The notes under the pieces are model-generated. The model saw nothing but the letters and a program-made list of their open reading frames with translations, was not told the origin of the DNA and ran no database searches. 64,000 nt of DNA from Limnoperna fortunei (taxonomy: Eukaryota; Mollusca; Bivalvia; Mytilida; Modiolidae): contig OX104118.1 in NCBI GenBank assembly GCA_944474755.1, positions 74,169,865-74,233,864 of the forward strand. The letters run 5' to 3'. A program made the translations under genes and the position numbers. Position 1 is the stretch's first letter. Every line of letters begins with the position of its first letter. Below, piece by piece: positions 38,572 through 49,659 of this stretch.

Positions 38572-38711
38572 CTGTTCTAAACCTTCCACTGTAGCTTTAT
38601 CTCTCTTGTCATCCACTCCAACATACAATGGTTCCTTCTTCAAGGATATCCTTGCCAGATCTTCTATCTTTCTGGTCTGTGTTGCAGAGAACAACATTGT
38701 TTGTCTTTTTT
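38572..38711 (-). CDS. DDX18: DDX18 exon, motif III SAT (residues 344-389)
   Basis: This exon reads [20 protein letters not shown] and then [15 protein letters not shown] through KATVEGLEQ. Motif III SAT is at residues 351-353; it couples ATP hydrolysis to RNA unwinding in this family. The acceptor is TTATATTCAG and the donor GAACAG|GTACAT, ending in phase 0 after Gln389. Unusually, the donor abuts a 30-bp-period minisatellite. The exon frame stays open through the whole array, so no stop is met for about 105 codons if the intron is retained. Confidence 0.95.
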
Positions 38712-39015
38712 CTGAATATAAATTCAAATTATTTTAGCAACTCTATTAAATATATATTTTTTACATGCAGAACTTGTTATTATTTTTGGAATTTCAATTT
38801 TTATCAAACTTCAAACTAGGTAATGGAAGAAAAACGTGGTTTCTTCTTTAAATATATTCTTTAAAAATACAATATCAATAGTTAAAATACTTAAATATTA
38901 AAATCTGGTACAACCCTTACCAATAGAAATGTGAATTTTGGCCATTAAATAAAATTTTAAATGCATTAGCAGTGCCTCAATAAACCAACAAAACAAAAAC
39001 TAAATGTTAACATAC

Positions 39016-39130
39016 TTGGTAATAATTTGATAATTTGCTTCATCTCTTCCTCAAAACCAATATCCAATATTCTATCTGCCTCATCTATTATTAAACATTG
39101 GAGATTCTTGTACATGAAATTTGTTGTATT
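39016..39130 (-). CDS. DDX18: DDX18 exon, motif II DEAD box (residues 305-342)
   Basis: This exon encodes [20 protein letters not shown] and then [15 protein letters not shown]. The Walker B/DEAD motif is intact at residues 320-323, so the ATP-hydrolysing acid is present. It is too short and too far from an ATG to stand out in an ORF scan and was read directly from the minus strand. The acceptor is TTCTTTTTAG and the donor CCAA|GTATGT. One trailing base starts a Lys codon completed in the next exon. Every residue is family-typical and there is no break. Confidence 0.95.
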
Positions 39131-39229
39131 CTAAAAAGAAAATGACCCATTAGTGACGTAAACCTAATAATTTAAACAGACTAAATGTATGTTTCAACAA
39201 TATCTTGTCAACTAAGTAGGTCAACTCCA

Positions 39230-39315
39230 TCCTTAATAGAGAAGAATTGCAAGTTATCCTGCCAAAGGTTGGGGATCCTCATCAGGCACTCTGGCTTCCT
39301 CCCCATATATAAACA
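39230..39315 (-). repeat. SINE-like fragment
   Basis: 'gcaagttatcctgccaaagg' and 'ggcactctggcttcctcccc' resemble the body of the element at 9197-9450. Orientation and limits are uncertain. Confidence 0.4.
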
Positions 39316-39869
39316 TTCAAACAAACAACAACAAATAACAATTGTCTACTAAGTAAATGTAGATGACTGATGATACAGTTAAAAACAAAATGGGGCAACT
39401 CAGCAACAAAAATCCTGGTATAAATGGCAATTAGATGTAAGGAATTAGGACTTCTAATAATTAAAACATAAATTTTACAAACATATTATGTGAAAATACA
39501 CACGATTCTAAAAGTATAAAAGAACTGTTTCTTTATCTTTCACGATTCCCATCAATCAAGTATGTAACTTTACCTTCATTTCTCTAGATTCGAGTCTAAT
39601 TACTTTAACCCATCAATTGTTAAAGACTACAAATATTTTCTTTTATTAATAATAGATAGTGCTGCAGTTCTGTAGTAACATTTCATTAAATTTATTTCTC
39701 TCACGACAAACAATGAGTAAAATTAATGTTTTATTTACAGCTAGAACTTTACAAAAACCATGTTAAACCACACATTTTTCTTAAAATTATTCACCACTCT
39801 TAGAGATACAAAGATGCCTGCCTAAAATGAAGTCTAAATAAATGAGAATCCTTATAAAGTAAAAATAAC

Positions 39870-40103
39870 AAGTGTGGACTGTGAGCACGCTCACAAAGCG
39901 ATACCCCAGCTTCGCTTTCAATATCCGAGGCAAATAAAAATCCTTCATGCACATCTACATATAATGTACTTCCTTTATGCCAAGTTTCATTAAATTTCAT
40001 CAAGCGGTTTAGGAGGAGTTGCACTAACAAGGGATATGGACAGACGGACAGACAGGTGATTCCTATATACCTCCCCAAACAAGTTTGCGGGGGGTATAAT
40101 AAA
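39870..40103 (+). repeat. Dispersed repeat 'gtgagcacgctcac', copy 2
   Basis: Same layout as 37013-37268 ('gtgtggactgtgagcacgct' to 'caagtttgcggggggtataa') but missing about 30 bp in the 5' third. It lies between helicase exons 39016-39130 and 40522-40721. Confidence 0.85.
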
Positions 40104-40521
40104 ATCTTTATAGATCAAAACGTGTATAACTGAATACCTGTCTATTATTAACCAAACTGTCTGTCCTAAATAGATTGTTTTAATAGTTTTTTTACTTCAG
40201 TGTACAGTGTGTGTGCTATGATGATTATTGGATACACTTTTTACTAACTAGTGGTATATGATACCCATACATTTTAATCAACTAACCAACTCACTTTCTA
40301 CAGTAATGAAAGCAGGATGTTTGGCATGCCATAAAACCTGGATTCACCTACCATTTTATTTTAAAATGCCTGTACCAAGTAAAGAGTGTTGCTGTATTTA
40401 CTATATTTGTGGTTGTTGGTTCTGGAGTTTGCAGGTTTGTAAGACTTTGATTTGTCTTTTTTGACAGTTTCATTGTGTTCAGTATTTAGTTATTACATAC
40501 TTTAAGACAGGTTTTACTTAC

Positions 40522-40721
40522 CTGCAGATGATCTAACAATCTGCCTGGTGTTGCCACAAGAAAATTCACTCCTTTAATTAATTTCTTTGCCTCATCCTGC
40601 CGACTAGTGCCACCCATTATAAGTCCAAATGTGTGGCAATGGTACTTTAACAATTCTTTCAGAACTCCGAATGTCTGCATGGATAATTCTCTGGTAGGGG
40701 AAATAACAATGCAACCAGTTC
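40522..40721 (-). CDS. DDX18: DDX18 exon, motifs Ia, GG and Ib (residues 239-304)
   Basis: A 200-bp exon carrying motif Ia PTREL (246-250), the DDX18-typical [10 protein letters not shown], the GG doublet in LIMGG (274-275) and motif Ib TPGR (295-298), ending LLDHLQ. These elements line the RNA-binding face of RecA-like domain 1. The acceptor is TTTTTGTTAG; the donor CAG|GTAAGT is a full consensus. It ends in phase 0 after Gln304. A dispersed repeat (39870-40103) lies in the following intron. Confidence 0.96.
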
Positions 40722-40839
40722 CTAACAAAAAGAAATAAAATTTAAATAAAAGATCAGGAGATCCAAAGATTTAATGAAACATTCTTCTAAAATATGGTAC
40801 ATCACAACTTTTATGATTTCTACAAATGTTATTCGTTTA

Positions 40840-42382
40840 GGCCATGTAAAAAAAATCATTAGCTTCTCAGGCCACTTTTCAAATTTTTTGATGAGGCAGG
40901 GAGGAGTCTTTTTTTTTTTCCTTGTTTTTTCTTAAAAAAATTGTTGCTTCTCAGGCCATTTTTCAAATTTTTTAATGAGGCAGGGCGGCTCTTTTTTTTT
41001 TCTTGCATGTACTTGAGGAAACTTTCATCATGTCTGAATTATTAAAATATAGCATCTATTCTTATATACTGGTATATAAAACAAGAAATTGAAGAATTAT
41101 GTTTTAATGGAAAATTAAAACCAACTTTGTGTATACATATGCGTTGTCATCTTTTTAATATATGTACTGCAATTGGTAACCGGACAACTTGGAACGCGAA
41201 CAACTCGGACCGTAGTAAGGAGAGTTCTGCACGTGGAAAATAGGACAACTCAGACTGCATTTATTTCTTATACTGTCATTAAAATATTAAAATACGATAA
41301 GTCCTGTTTATAATATTTATCCATATAACGTTATAATTTTTTTCTAGTAAATTGAAATAGTTCTACTCGAATGTAAATTATACTGATTTAATTATATAAA
41401 GGTTAAATGTTAAGATGAGAAATGTGACACAATTAACAACATTAAATCTTAAGAATTCAGAAAACACTCACACGTATCTATAATAATTGTGGCTTCAATT
41501 AATGTGATTGGTAATCATGTTGTTTCAATTTTAAGATCTGAAAGAATATGAGCTTGAGTAAATTTAGTGAAACTTAATTAGATAAGAAACTTCTGTGATT
41601 CCAAATGAGTAGCTTGGTCAAGATGTGAAAGAATAGTGACGACATGATACCATACTCTGATATCACCATTCCCTTATTTTAAAATAAATATATGTTGAAG
41701 CTTTTCTTTGTGTTTTTTTTCTTCTGATACATAGTAAATTTCACGTTAAACAACAAATTTCAGTCTGGTCAACTGCTGTACAGTTAATAAAATAAACGTC
41801 AGTTCACAAACAAAAACTTTATTTTTACATGACAATATAGATTTCTTGGAACATAAATTATAGGACAACTCGGACCGTATGTGAATAACACGGTCCGACT
41901 TGTCCTCGGTCCGAGTTGTCTCGCATTCTTGCAATGGCATAATGGACCTCCCAATGAAGGCATCGGCTGAGTAGCCTTCAAATTTAACAAAGGTTGCTGC
42001 AGCGTTAGCTTTAAATGATTCTAACATGTCCCCAATCGTACTATCTGTCATATAATCGCAATGAATTGTTCACGGTATTATTGTTTTTCCTCCCGAGAGG
42101 ACTTGGCATGACACCAAAAACGATGCCATGCTGACGGAAGTTAAACAAACGATGTATATTTAAATCACCATACCAAGTGAGAAAGCGTGTTAATGAAAAC
42201 GTTTCGATGATTATTAAAATCATAAATTTTACCGGTAACGGAAACAGACGTGAAAAATTTTCGGGCGGGACGCGGAACTGCCAATTTTTAAATTTTTTTT
42301 TGGTATGATAAAAAACGACAAACGCGGCGGGCATATGGGACACGAGGCGGGGCCCGAGAAGCTAATATTTTTTTTTTTGGCC
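40840..42382. mobile_element. TIR element, possibly Harbinger-like, with nested motif arrays
   Basis: Inverted ends GGCC...attagcttctcaggcc (40840-40874) and ggcccgagaagctaat...GGCC (42350-42382) bound 1543 bp. TTA lies directly outside both ends, consistent with a 3-bp duplication as in PIF/Harbinger elements (inference). Near the left end a segment with 'tctcaggcca' and 'tgaggcaggg' is doubled, about 95 bp apart. Inside, the motif acaactcggaccg recurs in direct and inverted form around 41165-41260 and 41860-41925. Minus-strand frames at 41746-42051 and 42041-42343 match no transposase I recognise. Confidence 0.6.
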
Positions 42383-42554
42383 TTATCTTGAATTTTTTTT
42401 TTTTCTTTAGAAAAATTGACACTGCCTTTTCTATTCCAGTTTTTGCTTTGAGTAAGAAATTTGTATTTACTTAGTATAAAACATTTTTAGGCATAAATTT
42501 TAATTGATAAATTCAAAAGCTGTCTTCAAAGTCTTTCCATACAACTTAACGTAC

Positions 42555-42655
42555 CATTTCTAGGCATAAATTTCAGTTTATACAGCAATTCCACTGCTGG
42601 AATAAGAAAAGCCAAGGTTTTTCCACTTCCTGTTCTGGCAGCACCCATCAAATCT
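42555..42655 (-). CDS. DDX18: DDX18 exon, Walker A / motif I (residues 205-237)
   Basis: A 101-bp exon reading [20 protein letters not shown] and on to [13 protein letters not shown]. Motif I is AARTGSGKT (residues 209-217), with the phosphate-binding lysine at 216. Vertebrate DDX18 has AAKTGSGKT, so Arg replaces Lys at the third position; Arg is common there in other DEAD-box helicases. The acceptor is CAATTTTGTAG, immediately followed by the last base of an Arg codon, and the donor is AATG|GTACGT. A 1.5-kb terminal-inverted-repeat transposon (40840-42382) sits about 170 bp downstream in the following intron. Confidence 0.95.
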
Positions 42656-43521
42656 CTACAAAATTGAGATATGAAAAGTTTTATACAAATATTCACTCTT
42701 TCCTTTATTTCTAGTATCCCTACCATATGAAGGAGTACAATAGCAGTCAACATTTTTGAAGTTTCTCCTTTAGTTGTTAAAATTATTTTATGATGTTGCT
42801 TCTAAGGCCTATTCCATTCAAAGGTATAAGGGAGTTCTAAATCTTTTTTCCCCAGGTCCCAAAATAAAAAATGTCTTCCTACAAAGGACTTGTCAATGGC
42901 TAATAATCTGTATGCTTTATATTTAATAAAATTGTTGACTGATCTTATAAAATAAAAGAGTTGATAAAAATGCAGTCAGGCTGATTAATTAATACACACA
43001 TGGTGCCATGGGAGGGGATTTTGGGATATTTTTCCATGTCTCAAGAAAATGTATCTGATCCTTCCTGAGATTTATGTGTTTTAATTTAACAGTTTAGTGT
43101 CATTAGTACATATATGCATTTTTAAGTACCTGCTCAATTATGAAAGGAAATTGTTATGGATTTATAGCATAGATTACCCTGTAACAATTTATGGCTATTA
43201 CTGAAACTGCAAGCTATTTAAGCTTTTGTATTTTGTGAAGATTACAGTGATTTATTTTATCTGGTCATAACACATTATGAACAAGAATTCCTAAGAAAGA
43301 TTAATTATAACTATGTTCAGATTGTTTCTATATTGTATTTATCACTTATACTTCTTGACTGTAACTGATTATAAAAGTTTAAACAGCTGAGTAAACTAAA
43401 TGTCTTGTGTTGTGCTGCTACTACCAAAAGGTAACAATAAGTTTCATAAAATGCATCCATTAATTGTATTTAAATTGTTCACCAAGTATAATGTAGAAAC
43501 TCTCTGTTTACAACAAATTAC
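42656..43521. other. Intron between motif I and Q-motif exons
   Basis: 866 bp of AT-rich sequence with no repeat or hidden exon recognised. It is one of the few helicase introns without obvious mobile DNA. Confidence 0.55.
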
Positions 43522-43660
43522 CTCCCCTGTAACAGGTGGGGGATAGATTTTGCCTGTATTTCTGTCATGGTAACAAAGCCCATGTCTGTTATCCCTTTCT
43601 GTGTAAGATCACATATGTCTAATGATGAGAACTTTTCATCTGTCAGTATGTTTTTTGAGC
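43522..43660 (-). CDS. DDX18: DDX18 exon, Q motif (residues 159-203)
   Basis: This exon starts the helicase core. It reads FSSLDICDLTQKGITDMGF and then VTMTEIQAKSIPHLLQGR, the DEAD-box Q motif region. The invariant Gln is residue 193 and the upstream aromatic is Phe168. In DEAD-box proteins the Q motif recognises adenine and regulates ATP binding. The acceptor is TTATTTGTAG and the donor GGGGAG|GTAATT. The final Arg204 codon is split 2+1 with the next exon. A 56-bp minisatellite array begins about 235 bp upstream (43895), so the array sits in the 3' portion of the preceding intron. Confidence 0.95.
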
Positions 43661-43894
43661 CTACAAATAAAATATTGCAAAATTACACTGCATTTTCCTA
43701 CAACTATTTTTCAAGGGAATATTTCTCATCTTTCTTAACAAACATATAATGTGATTTGTATATAAAAAATTAAGTATTTATGTATTAAAACTATTAAGAT
43801 TTTACTTTCACCTTATATAAAAAGTGCTTAAGGATATTAATTGATTTAGTGGTCGATGTTAAAAAATTCACTGAGCAAAATTTCAGATGGATTA

Positions 43895-45076
43895 AAGAAA
43901 ACAAATCAACTGATTGGTATCCCTTGACGACTATGGCTTGAAGCAGTGATCAGTAAACAAATCAACTGATAGGTATCCCTTGACGACTATGGCTTGAAGC
44001 AGTGATCAGTAAACAAATCAACTGATAGGTATCCCTTGACGACTATGGCTTGAAGCAGTGATCAGTAAACAAATCAACTGATAGGTATCCCTTGACGACT
44101 ACGGCTTGAAGGAGTGATCAGTAAACAAATCAACTGATAGGTATCCCTTGACGACTACGGCTTGAAGGAGTGATCAGTAAACAAATCAACTGATAGGTAT
44201 CCCTCGACGACTATGGCTTGAAGCAGTGATCAGTAAACAAATCAACTGATAGGTATCCCTTGACGACTATGGCTTGAAGCAGTGATCAGTAAACAAATCA
44301 ACTGATAGGTATCCCTTGACGACTATGGCTTGAAGGAGTGATCAGTAAACAAATCAACTGATAGGTATCCCTTGACGACTATGGCTTGAAGGAGTGATCA
44401 GTAAACAAATCAACTGATAGGTATCCCTCGACGACTATGGCTTGAAGCAGTGATCAGTAAACAAATCAACTGATTGGTATCCCTTGACGACTATGGCTTG
44501 AAGCAGTGATCCGTAAACAAATCAACTGATAGGTATCCCTTGATGACTATGGCTTGAAGGAGTGATCAGTAAACAAATCAACTGATAGGTATCCCTTGAC
44601 GACTATGGCTTGAAGCAGTGATCAGTAAACAAATCAACTGATAGGTATCCCTTGATGACTATGGCTTGAAGGAGTGATCAGTAAACAAATCAACTGATAG
44701 GTATCCCTTGACGACTATGGCTTGAAGCAGTGATCAGTAAACAAATCAACTGATAGGTATCCCTTGATGACTATGGCTTGAAGGAGTGATCAGTAAACAA
44801 ATCAACTGATAGGTATCCCTTGACGACTATGGCTTGAAGCAGTGATCAGTAAACAAATCAACTGATAGGTATCCCTTGATGACTATGGCTTGAAGGAGTG
44901 ATCCGTAAACAAATCAACTGATAGGTATCCCTTGACGACTATGGCTTGAAGCAGTGATCAGTAAACAAATCAACTGATAGGTATCCCTTGACGACTATGG
45001 CTTGAAGGAGTGATCAGTAAACAAATCAACTGATGGGCATCCCTTGACAACTATGGCTTGAAGCAGTGATCAGTAA
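43895..45076. repeat. 56-bp minisatellite, about 21 copies, with 112-bp dimer structure
   Basis: The unit is cagtaaacaaatcaactgat, aggtatcccttgacgactat, ggcttgaagcagtgat. Two linked variants (gacgacta with gaagcag, and gatgacta with gaaggag) alternate strictly from about 44510 to 44950, giving a 112-bp higher-order repeat. Earlier units vary independently. The right edge repeats 'aatggaataagactattcag' in part. The left edge is about 235 bp upstream of the Q-motif exon's acceptor. Confidence 0.95.
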
Positions 45077-45123
45077 ATGGAATAAGACTATTCAGTAAAT
45101 GGAATAAGACTATTGATCAAGGG

Positions 45124-45243
45124 TCGATTTCACAAAAAGTCGTAAGTGTAAAATCTATCGTAAGTGTTGGAAGATCAAAGGGAAATCCATTGTGACGTCA
45201 GAACTTACGACAGATTTTACACTTAGGAGTTTTTGTGAAATCA
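45124..45243. mobile_element. Foldback MITE-like element
   Basis: The left arm 'gatttcacaaaaagtcgtaa' plus 'gtgtaaaatctatcgtaagt' pairs with the right arm 'acttacgacagattttacac' plus 'ttaggagtttttgtgaaatc'. The centre includes tgacgtca. Total is about 120 bp. No clear target duplication is seen. Confidence 0.8.
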
Positions 45244-45289
45244 GGACCTGGGGTTTATAAAAGATAGATTTATTGGGGAATTAGATTGC

Positions 45290-45900
45290 TATATGATGTT
45301 ATGCATTATCTAGAAGAAAATAATATGGAAGGTTTACTATTACTTGTAGACTCTGAAAAGGCTTTCGATTCCATTGAATGGAACTTTATTATTTAAGCAT
45401 TGACGAGTTTCAATTTTGGTCCATCAGTTTGTCAATGGTTCACCACTTTCTACAGATATCCAAAAGTTGTGTAATAAATAACGGACATGTCTGAATTTTT
45501 TTCTCTGAAGAAAGGCTGTCCTCAGGGTGATCTCTTGTCTCTTTACCTTTTTATAATTGGAGGGGAATTACTATCTTTAAAAATTAAATCTAATTGTAAT
45601 ATCAAAGGCTTAGTGATCAATAATTTACATTCAATTATTAGTCAGTATGCTGATGTCACATTCTTGACACTTGATGGCACTGAAAAATCAATACAGTACT
45701 GGGCAGGATTGCCAAGCTTTTAACTTTGCTGTGTATTGCAAAGCAAGTCCTATATTCTTCTTTGAAGACTACTTTGCTTTTACATATAGAAGCAATACTA
45801 AATTAACAACAACATATAACATTAAAGATCAAATTGACATTTCCATAGTGCCAAGTTCAAGAATTATAAAATTTCAAATGAATAAAATGGTATCATAGAA
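45290..45900 (+). pseudogene. Non-LTR retrotransposon reverse-transcriptase fragment, decayed
   Basis: Readable RT blocks in order are LLLVDSEKAFDSIEWNF (45337-45387), ending at a stop, then LKKGCPQGDLLSLYLFIIGG (from 45508), then SQYADVTFLT (about 45642). These correspond to finger/palm motifs of LINE-type RTs. The catalytic YADD reads YADV and in-frame stops separate the blocks. It is a dead fragment in the intron upstream of the Q-motif exon. Confidence 0.85.
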
Positions 45901-47525
45901 AGCTAAGGAAATCAGTGGATGTTGGGTTTCATTTTTTTTAAATGTTTAAGGCTTCAGTTGAATCACCTTGCACCCATTTGAAGCTTATATATTTAAATAC
46001 ACAGTGTTGCCTTAACTGGGAAACATCCTATCAACCATCTAAAACTACTTCAATGTAACAGTTTCAGGGCCTTGTTTCCCCAATGTCAATGATGAATGCG
46101 CATCTAGAAAGACTTTACCAATACATGTAGTTCTTCTTTGCTTGATGACAACTGATTTGTTTTTAACAGGCATATGTTTACAACTGTTGAAGTTAAGAGC
46201 AAACTAATAAACTCATGCTAACAGCTACGGCAGATGAAGAGGCCATATTTTAAAGCTTTGACTTTTTAAGGGAAATAACTCCTATAAGGGGTTGTCCAAC
46301 ACATATGCATCAATTTTGCAGATCTTGATGAGCTAAATAATCTTGACCTTGCCCCCCCCCCCCCCCCCACCCCTTTTTATTTTGGCCAAGGTAGCCATGT
46401 TGGTGGTCAGCTGTCATGATCTGCACAATTTTTGTAGAGGATATCCTAAAGATGTGTGCAATGTTTCAAAGCAGTCCTTTCATTGGTGTGAGGAGAATAA
46501 CTCCTAAACTGTTCATTAGACGATCTTGACCATGAAGTCATTTTTGTAGTTCTCATAATTTTGAACCATTAAGCAATGCTAACTTTTCCTCGAGTTATAA
46601 TAATTTTCAACATTTTAATGAAAAAATGGCACAAATCATCAATTTTTATGATTAAGGAAACAATAACTCCAACAAGGGTCATCGTACAACTTCAACTCAA
46701 TGGAGAGTTTTGTAGAGCTTTTGATGCTGAAGAAAGAGGGTCTCTTGGTTTTCCTGTATCTGTTGTACTTTTTTAAGTTATAAGCCAAATACTTTATTTT
46801 GGCCCCTTGTTCTATTTTAAGCCATGGCAGCCATGTTGGTTAATCTGCGGCCATGGTTGTGCAAACTTGGTAGAGGACATTTGACCGATGATGTGTACAA
46901 AGTTGCAATGCAGTCCTTTCAGTGGTTTTAGAGGAGACTTTTAAAATTCAATTAAAATTGATTAAAAAAACAGTTCAAGGAAAATAACTTCTAAATGGTT
47001 CATCAGATAATCTTGACCCAAAGTCATTTTTGTAGCCCTCATAGAGCAGAACAATTAAGCAATGCTTACTTTTTCTCTAGTGGTAATAATTTTCAAGTTT
47101 TTGAGGCAAAAATCATCAATTTTGACAATAAAGGACAATAACTCCTACATAGTCATCAAACAACTTTGACCCTATAGAGTGTTCAGTAGCGCTTTTGATT
47201 CTAAAGAAGACAGTCTCTTCGGTTTTCCTGTATCTGTTATACTTTTTGAACTGTAAGGCAAAAACTATATTTTGAACACTTGTTCTATTTTTAGCAGAGG
47301 CAGCCATGTTGGTTTGTCTTAGAACATGATTTGTGCAAACTTGGTAGAAGACATTTTACTGTGTGCAAAGTTTAAAAGCAATCCCTTCAGTGGTTTTGGA
47401 GAAGATTTTTAAAGAAAAGTTAACGATGATGACGGTCGATGGCAGACGCCAAGAGATGGCAATAGCTCGCCTGACCCAAAGGGTCACATTAAAATTTAGG
47501 GTCAGTGGGGTAACTGTAAACAGAC
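45901..47525 (+). repeat. Bivalve-type dispersed repeat, internally repeated, with poly-C
   Basis: Three related blocks share 'ggaaataactcctataaggg'-like starts, 'agccatgttggt', 'gaggacatttgac'-like and 'cagtcctttcagtggtttta'-like text. It ends 'atagctcgcctgacccaaag ggtcac', the same terminal theme as the 4412 and 56760 repeats. A C run of about 17 lies at 46353-46369. The forward frames inside are incidental. Confidence 0.7.
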
Positions 47526-47804
47526 ATATATTTCTGTCTGGCCTTGTGACATTTATCCTTACAAAAGAAGGGATCCCATAAAGATTGTCATTTCAATTTC
47601 AATGACTTTTCAAGGAATTTATATTTTTTTCAAGGTCCTAGTGAGAATGGCGCCGCATCATTTATTTCAATAACTAAAATGAAATATTTGAAATACTGTT
47701 ACTCAAAGCACTCAAGTGATTTTACAAGTCCTAATAGATGTATACGGATTCCAAGCTTAGTTGCAAATGATCTTGCCCCTTAAAATTAACAAGTGTGGAC
47801 ACAG

Positions 47805-49060
47805 AAAAACGTCTCGCCTGAATTCCGCATCAGTAACGAAAATAAATTTCGTCATAAGCATTACGTAAATAGCATTAATTATGAGCAGCGGCCTGTATAT
47901 CAATTATTGTCACCATACTATGCATAGTTACAGAGGAACTGTCCTAATACAAAAACTTTAACGAAGTCGCTGAACCGTTAAATTGAGGTCAAGGTCAGGT
48001 GACACCTTCCAGACAATCATTTACTATTCATCAGCAACCTATATACCAAATATTGTCATCCTACCATGCTTGGTTACAGGGGAACAGCAGTAACCTAAAA
48101 ACTTTAACATAGTCACTGGACCGTGAAATTGAGGTCAAGGTCAAATGGCACCTACCAGACAGTCATGTACTAGTCATCAGCAACCTATATACCAAATATT
48201 GTCATCCTACCATGTGTAGTTACAGAGGAACTGTCGTAACCCAAAAACTTTAACGTAGTCGCTGGACCGTGAAATTGAGGTCAAGGTCAGGTGACACCTA
48301 CCAGACAGTCATGTACTAGTCATCAGCAACCTATACACCAAATATTGTCATCCTACCATGTGTAGTTACAGAGGAACTGTCATAACCCAAAAACTTTAAC
48401 GTAGTCGCTGGACCGTGAAATTGAGGTCAAGGTCAGGTGACACCTACCAGACAGTCATGTACTAGTCATCAGCAACCTATACACCAAATATTGTCATCCT
48501 ACCATGCATAGTTACAGAGGAACTGTCGTAACCCAAAAACTTTAACGTAGTCGCTGGACCGTGAAATTGAGGTCAAGGTCAGGTGACACCTACCAGACAG
48601 TCATGTACTAGTCATCAGCAACCTATACACCAAATATTGTCATCCTACCATGCGTAGTTACAGAGGAACTGTCGTAACCCAAAAACTTTAACGTAGTCGC
48701 TGGACCGTGAAATTGAGGTCAAGGTCAGGTGACACCTACCAGACAGTCATGTACTAGTCATCAGCAACCTATACACCAAATATTGTCATCCTACCATGCG
48801 TAGTTACAGAGGAACTGTCGTAACCCAAAAACTTTAACGTAGTCGCTGGACCGTGAAATTGAGGTCAAGGTCAGGTGACAGGTGACTGACTGGCAAGTAC
48901 TCATCATAAGCTACCTCTGGACCAAATTTGATGGACCTAGGGCTTGGGCTTACAAAGATATGAAGCAAGATGTCAAGTGTTTACGCCGCCGCCGCCGCCG
49001 CCGCCGGATTCCCATACATATGTCTCGCCTCCAGCGACTTTCGTCGCAGGCGAGACAATA
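47805..49060 (+). repeat. Dispersed element carrying seven 146-bp units and a terminal hairpin
   Basis: 'gaggtcaaggtcaggtgaca' recurs at 47985, 48131, 48277, 48423, 48569, 48715 and 48861, exactly 146 bp apart. Each unit includes 'accatgcgtagttacagagg', 'aactgtcgtaacccaaaaac' and 'gtagtcgctggaccgtgaaa'. The 3' end has a (gcc)8 run (48983-49008) and a hairpin, GTCTCGCCT at about 49022 with AGGCGAGAC at about 49048. 'gtctcgcctg' also occurs at the 5' start (47810). Later units are nearly identical, implying recent amplification. Confidence 0.93.
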
Positions 49061-49530
49061 ATAAAACTACAGGAAATATATCAACCGTTATTGATTTCTG
49101 CTTGTTCACAAGACCACTCGAACACTTTTCATTGGCCTCTTCGAATTGGAAGTTTGACTTTATTTACTCATTGACTTTTGAATTTTACTTACATGTAATT
49201 GTATTGGTCCGGTCTGTAACTTCATCACTTCCTGTTTTCTGCTTTTTGTTTGGACCTACAATATTTTAAGACAACTATGAGGCATAAATGTTCATATAGT
49301 ATGTTACAACTGAAACTGCTATCTGGGCATTTAAAATAGCATATTTCTATAATTAATATTATCATTATCATTATAAATATGCCGGAGAACATTCGCATAA
49401 ACTACAGATTATTTACCATTCTAAAAATTCATCTTGTAATAACACCCCTAATACTCCGATAATTGATAACAGTCTATTTTTTAACAATATTGATTTTAAA
49501 TTGTTTAACTGCTTTAATAATATTTCATAC

Positions 49531-49607
49531 TATCAGAATCTTGTTCCAACTTCTTTTTCTTAGCTGAACTAGATTTCTCCTGCTTCTCAACCTCCTCTTC
49601 CTCACTC

Positions 49608-49659
<52 letters not shown>

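Noticed and set aside
38301..38594. Forward-strand 97-residue [10 protein letters not shown] repeat protein
   Set aside because: It is antisense to the helicase exon and made of the 30-bp minisatellite.
42041..42343. 100-residue minus-strand frame as a transposase or accessory gene
   Set aside because: It lies in the TIR element but no catalytic or DNA-binding motif could be seen.
48944..49269. Overlapping forward frames with poly-Pro or poly-Ala
   Set aside because: The homopolymers come from the (gcc)8 run at the end of a dispersed repeat; no gene context.
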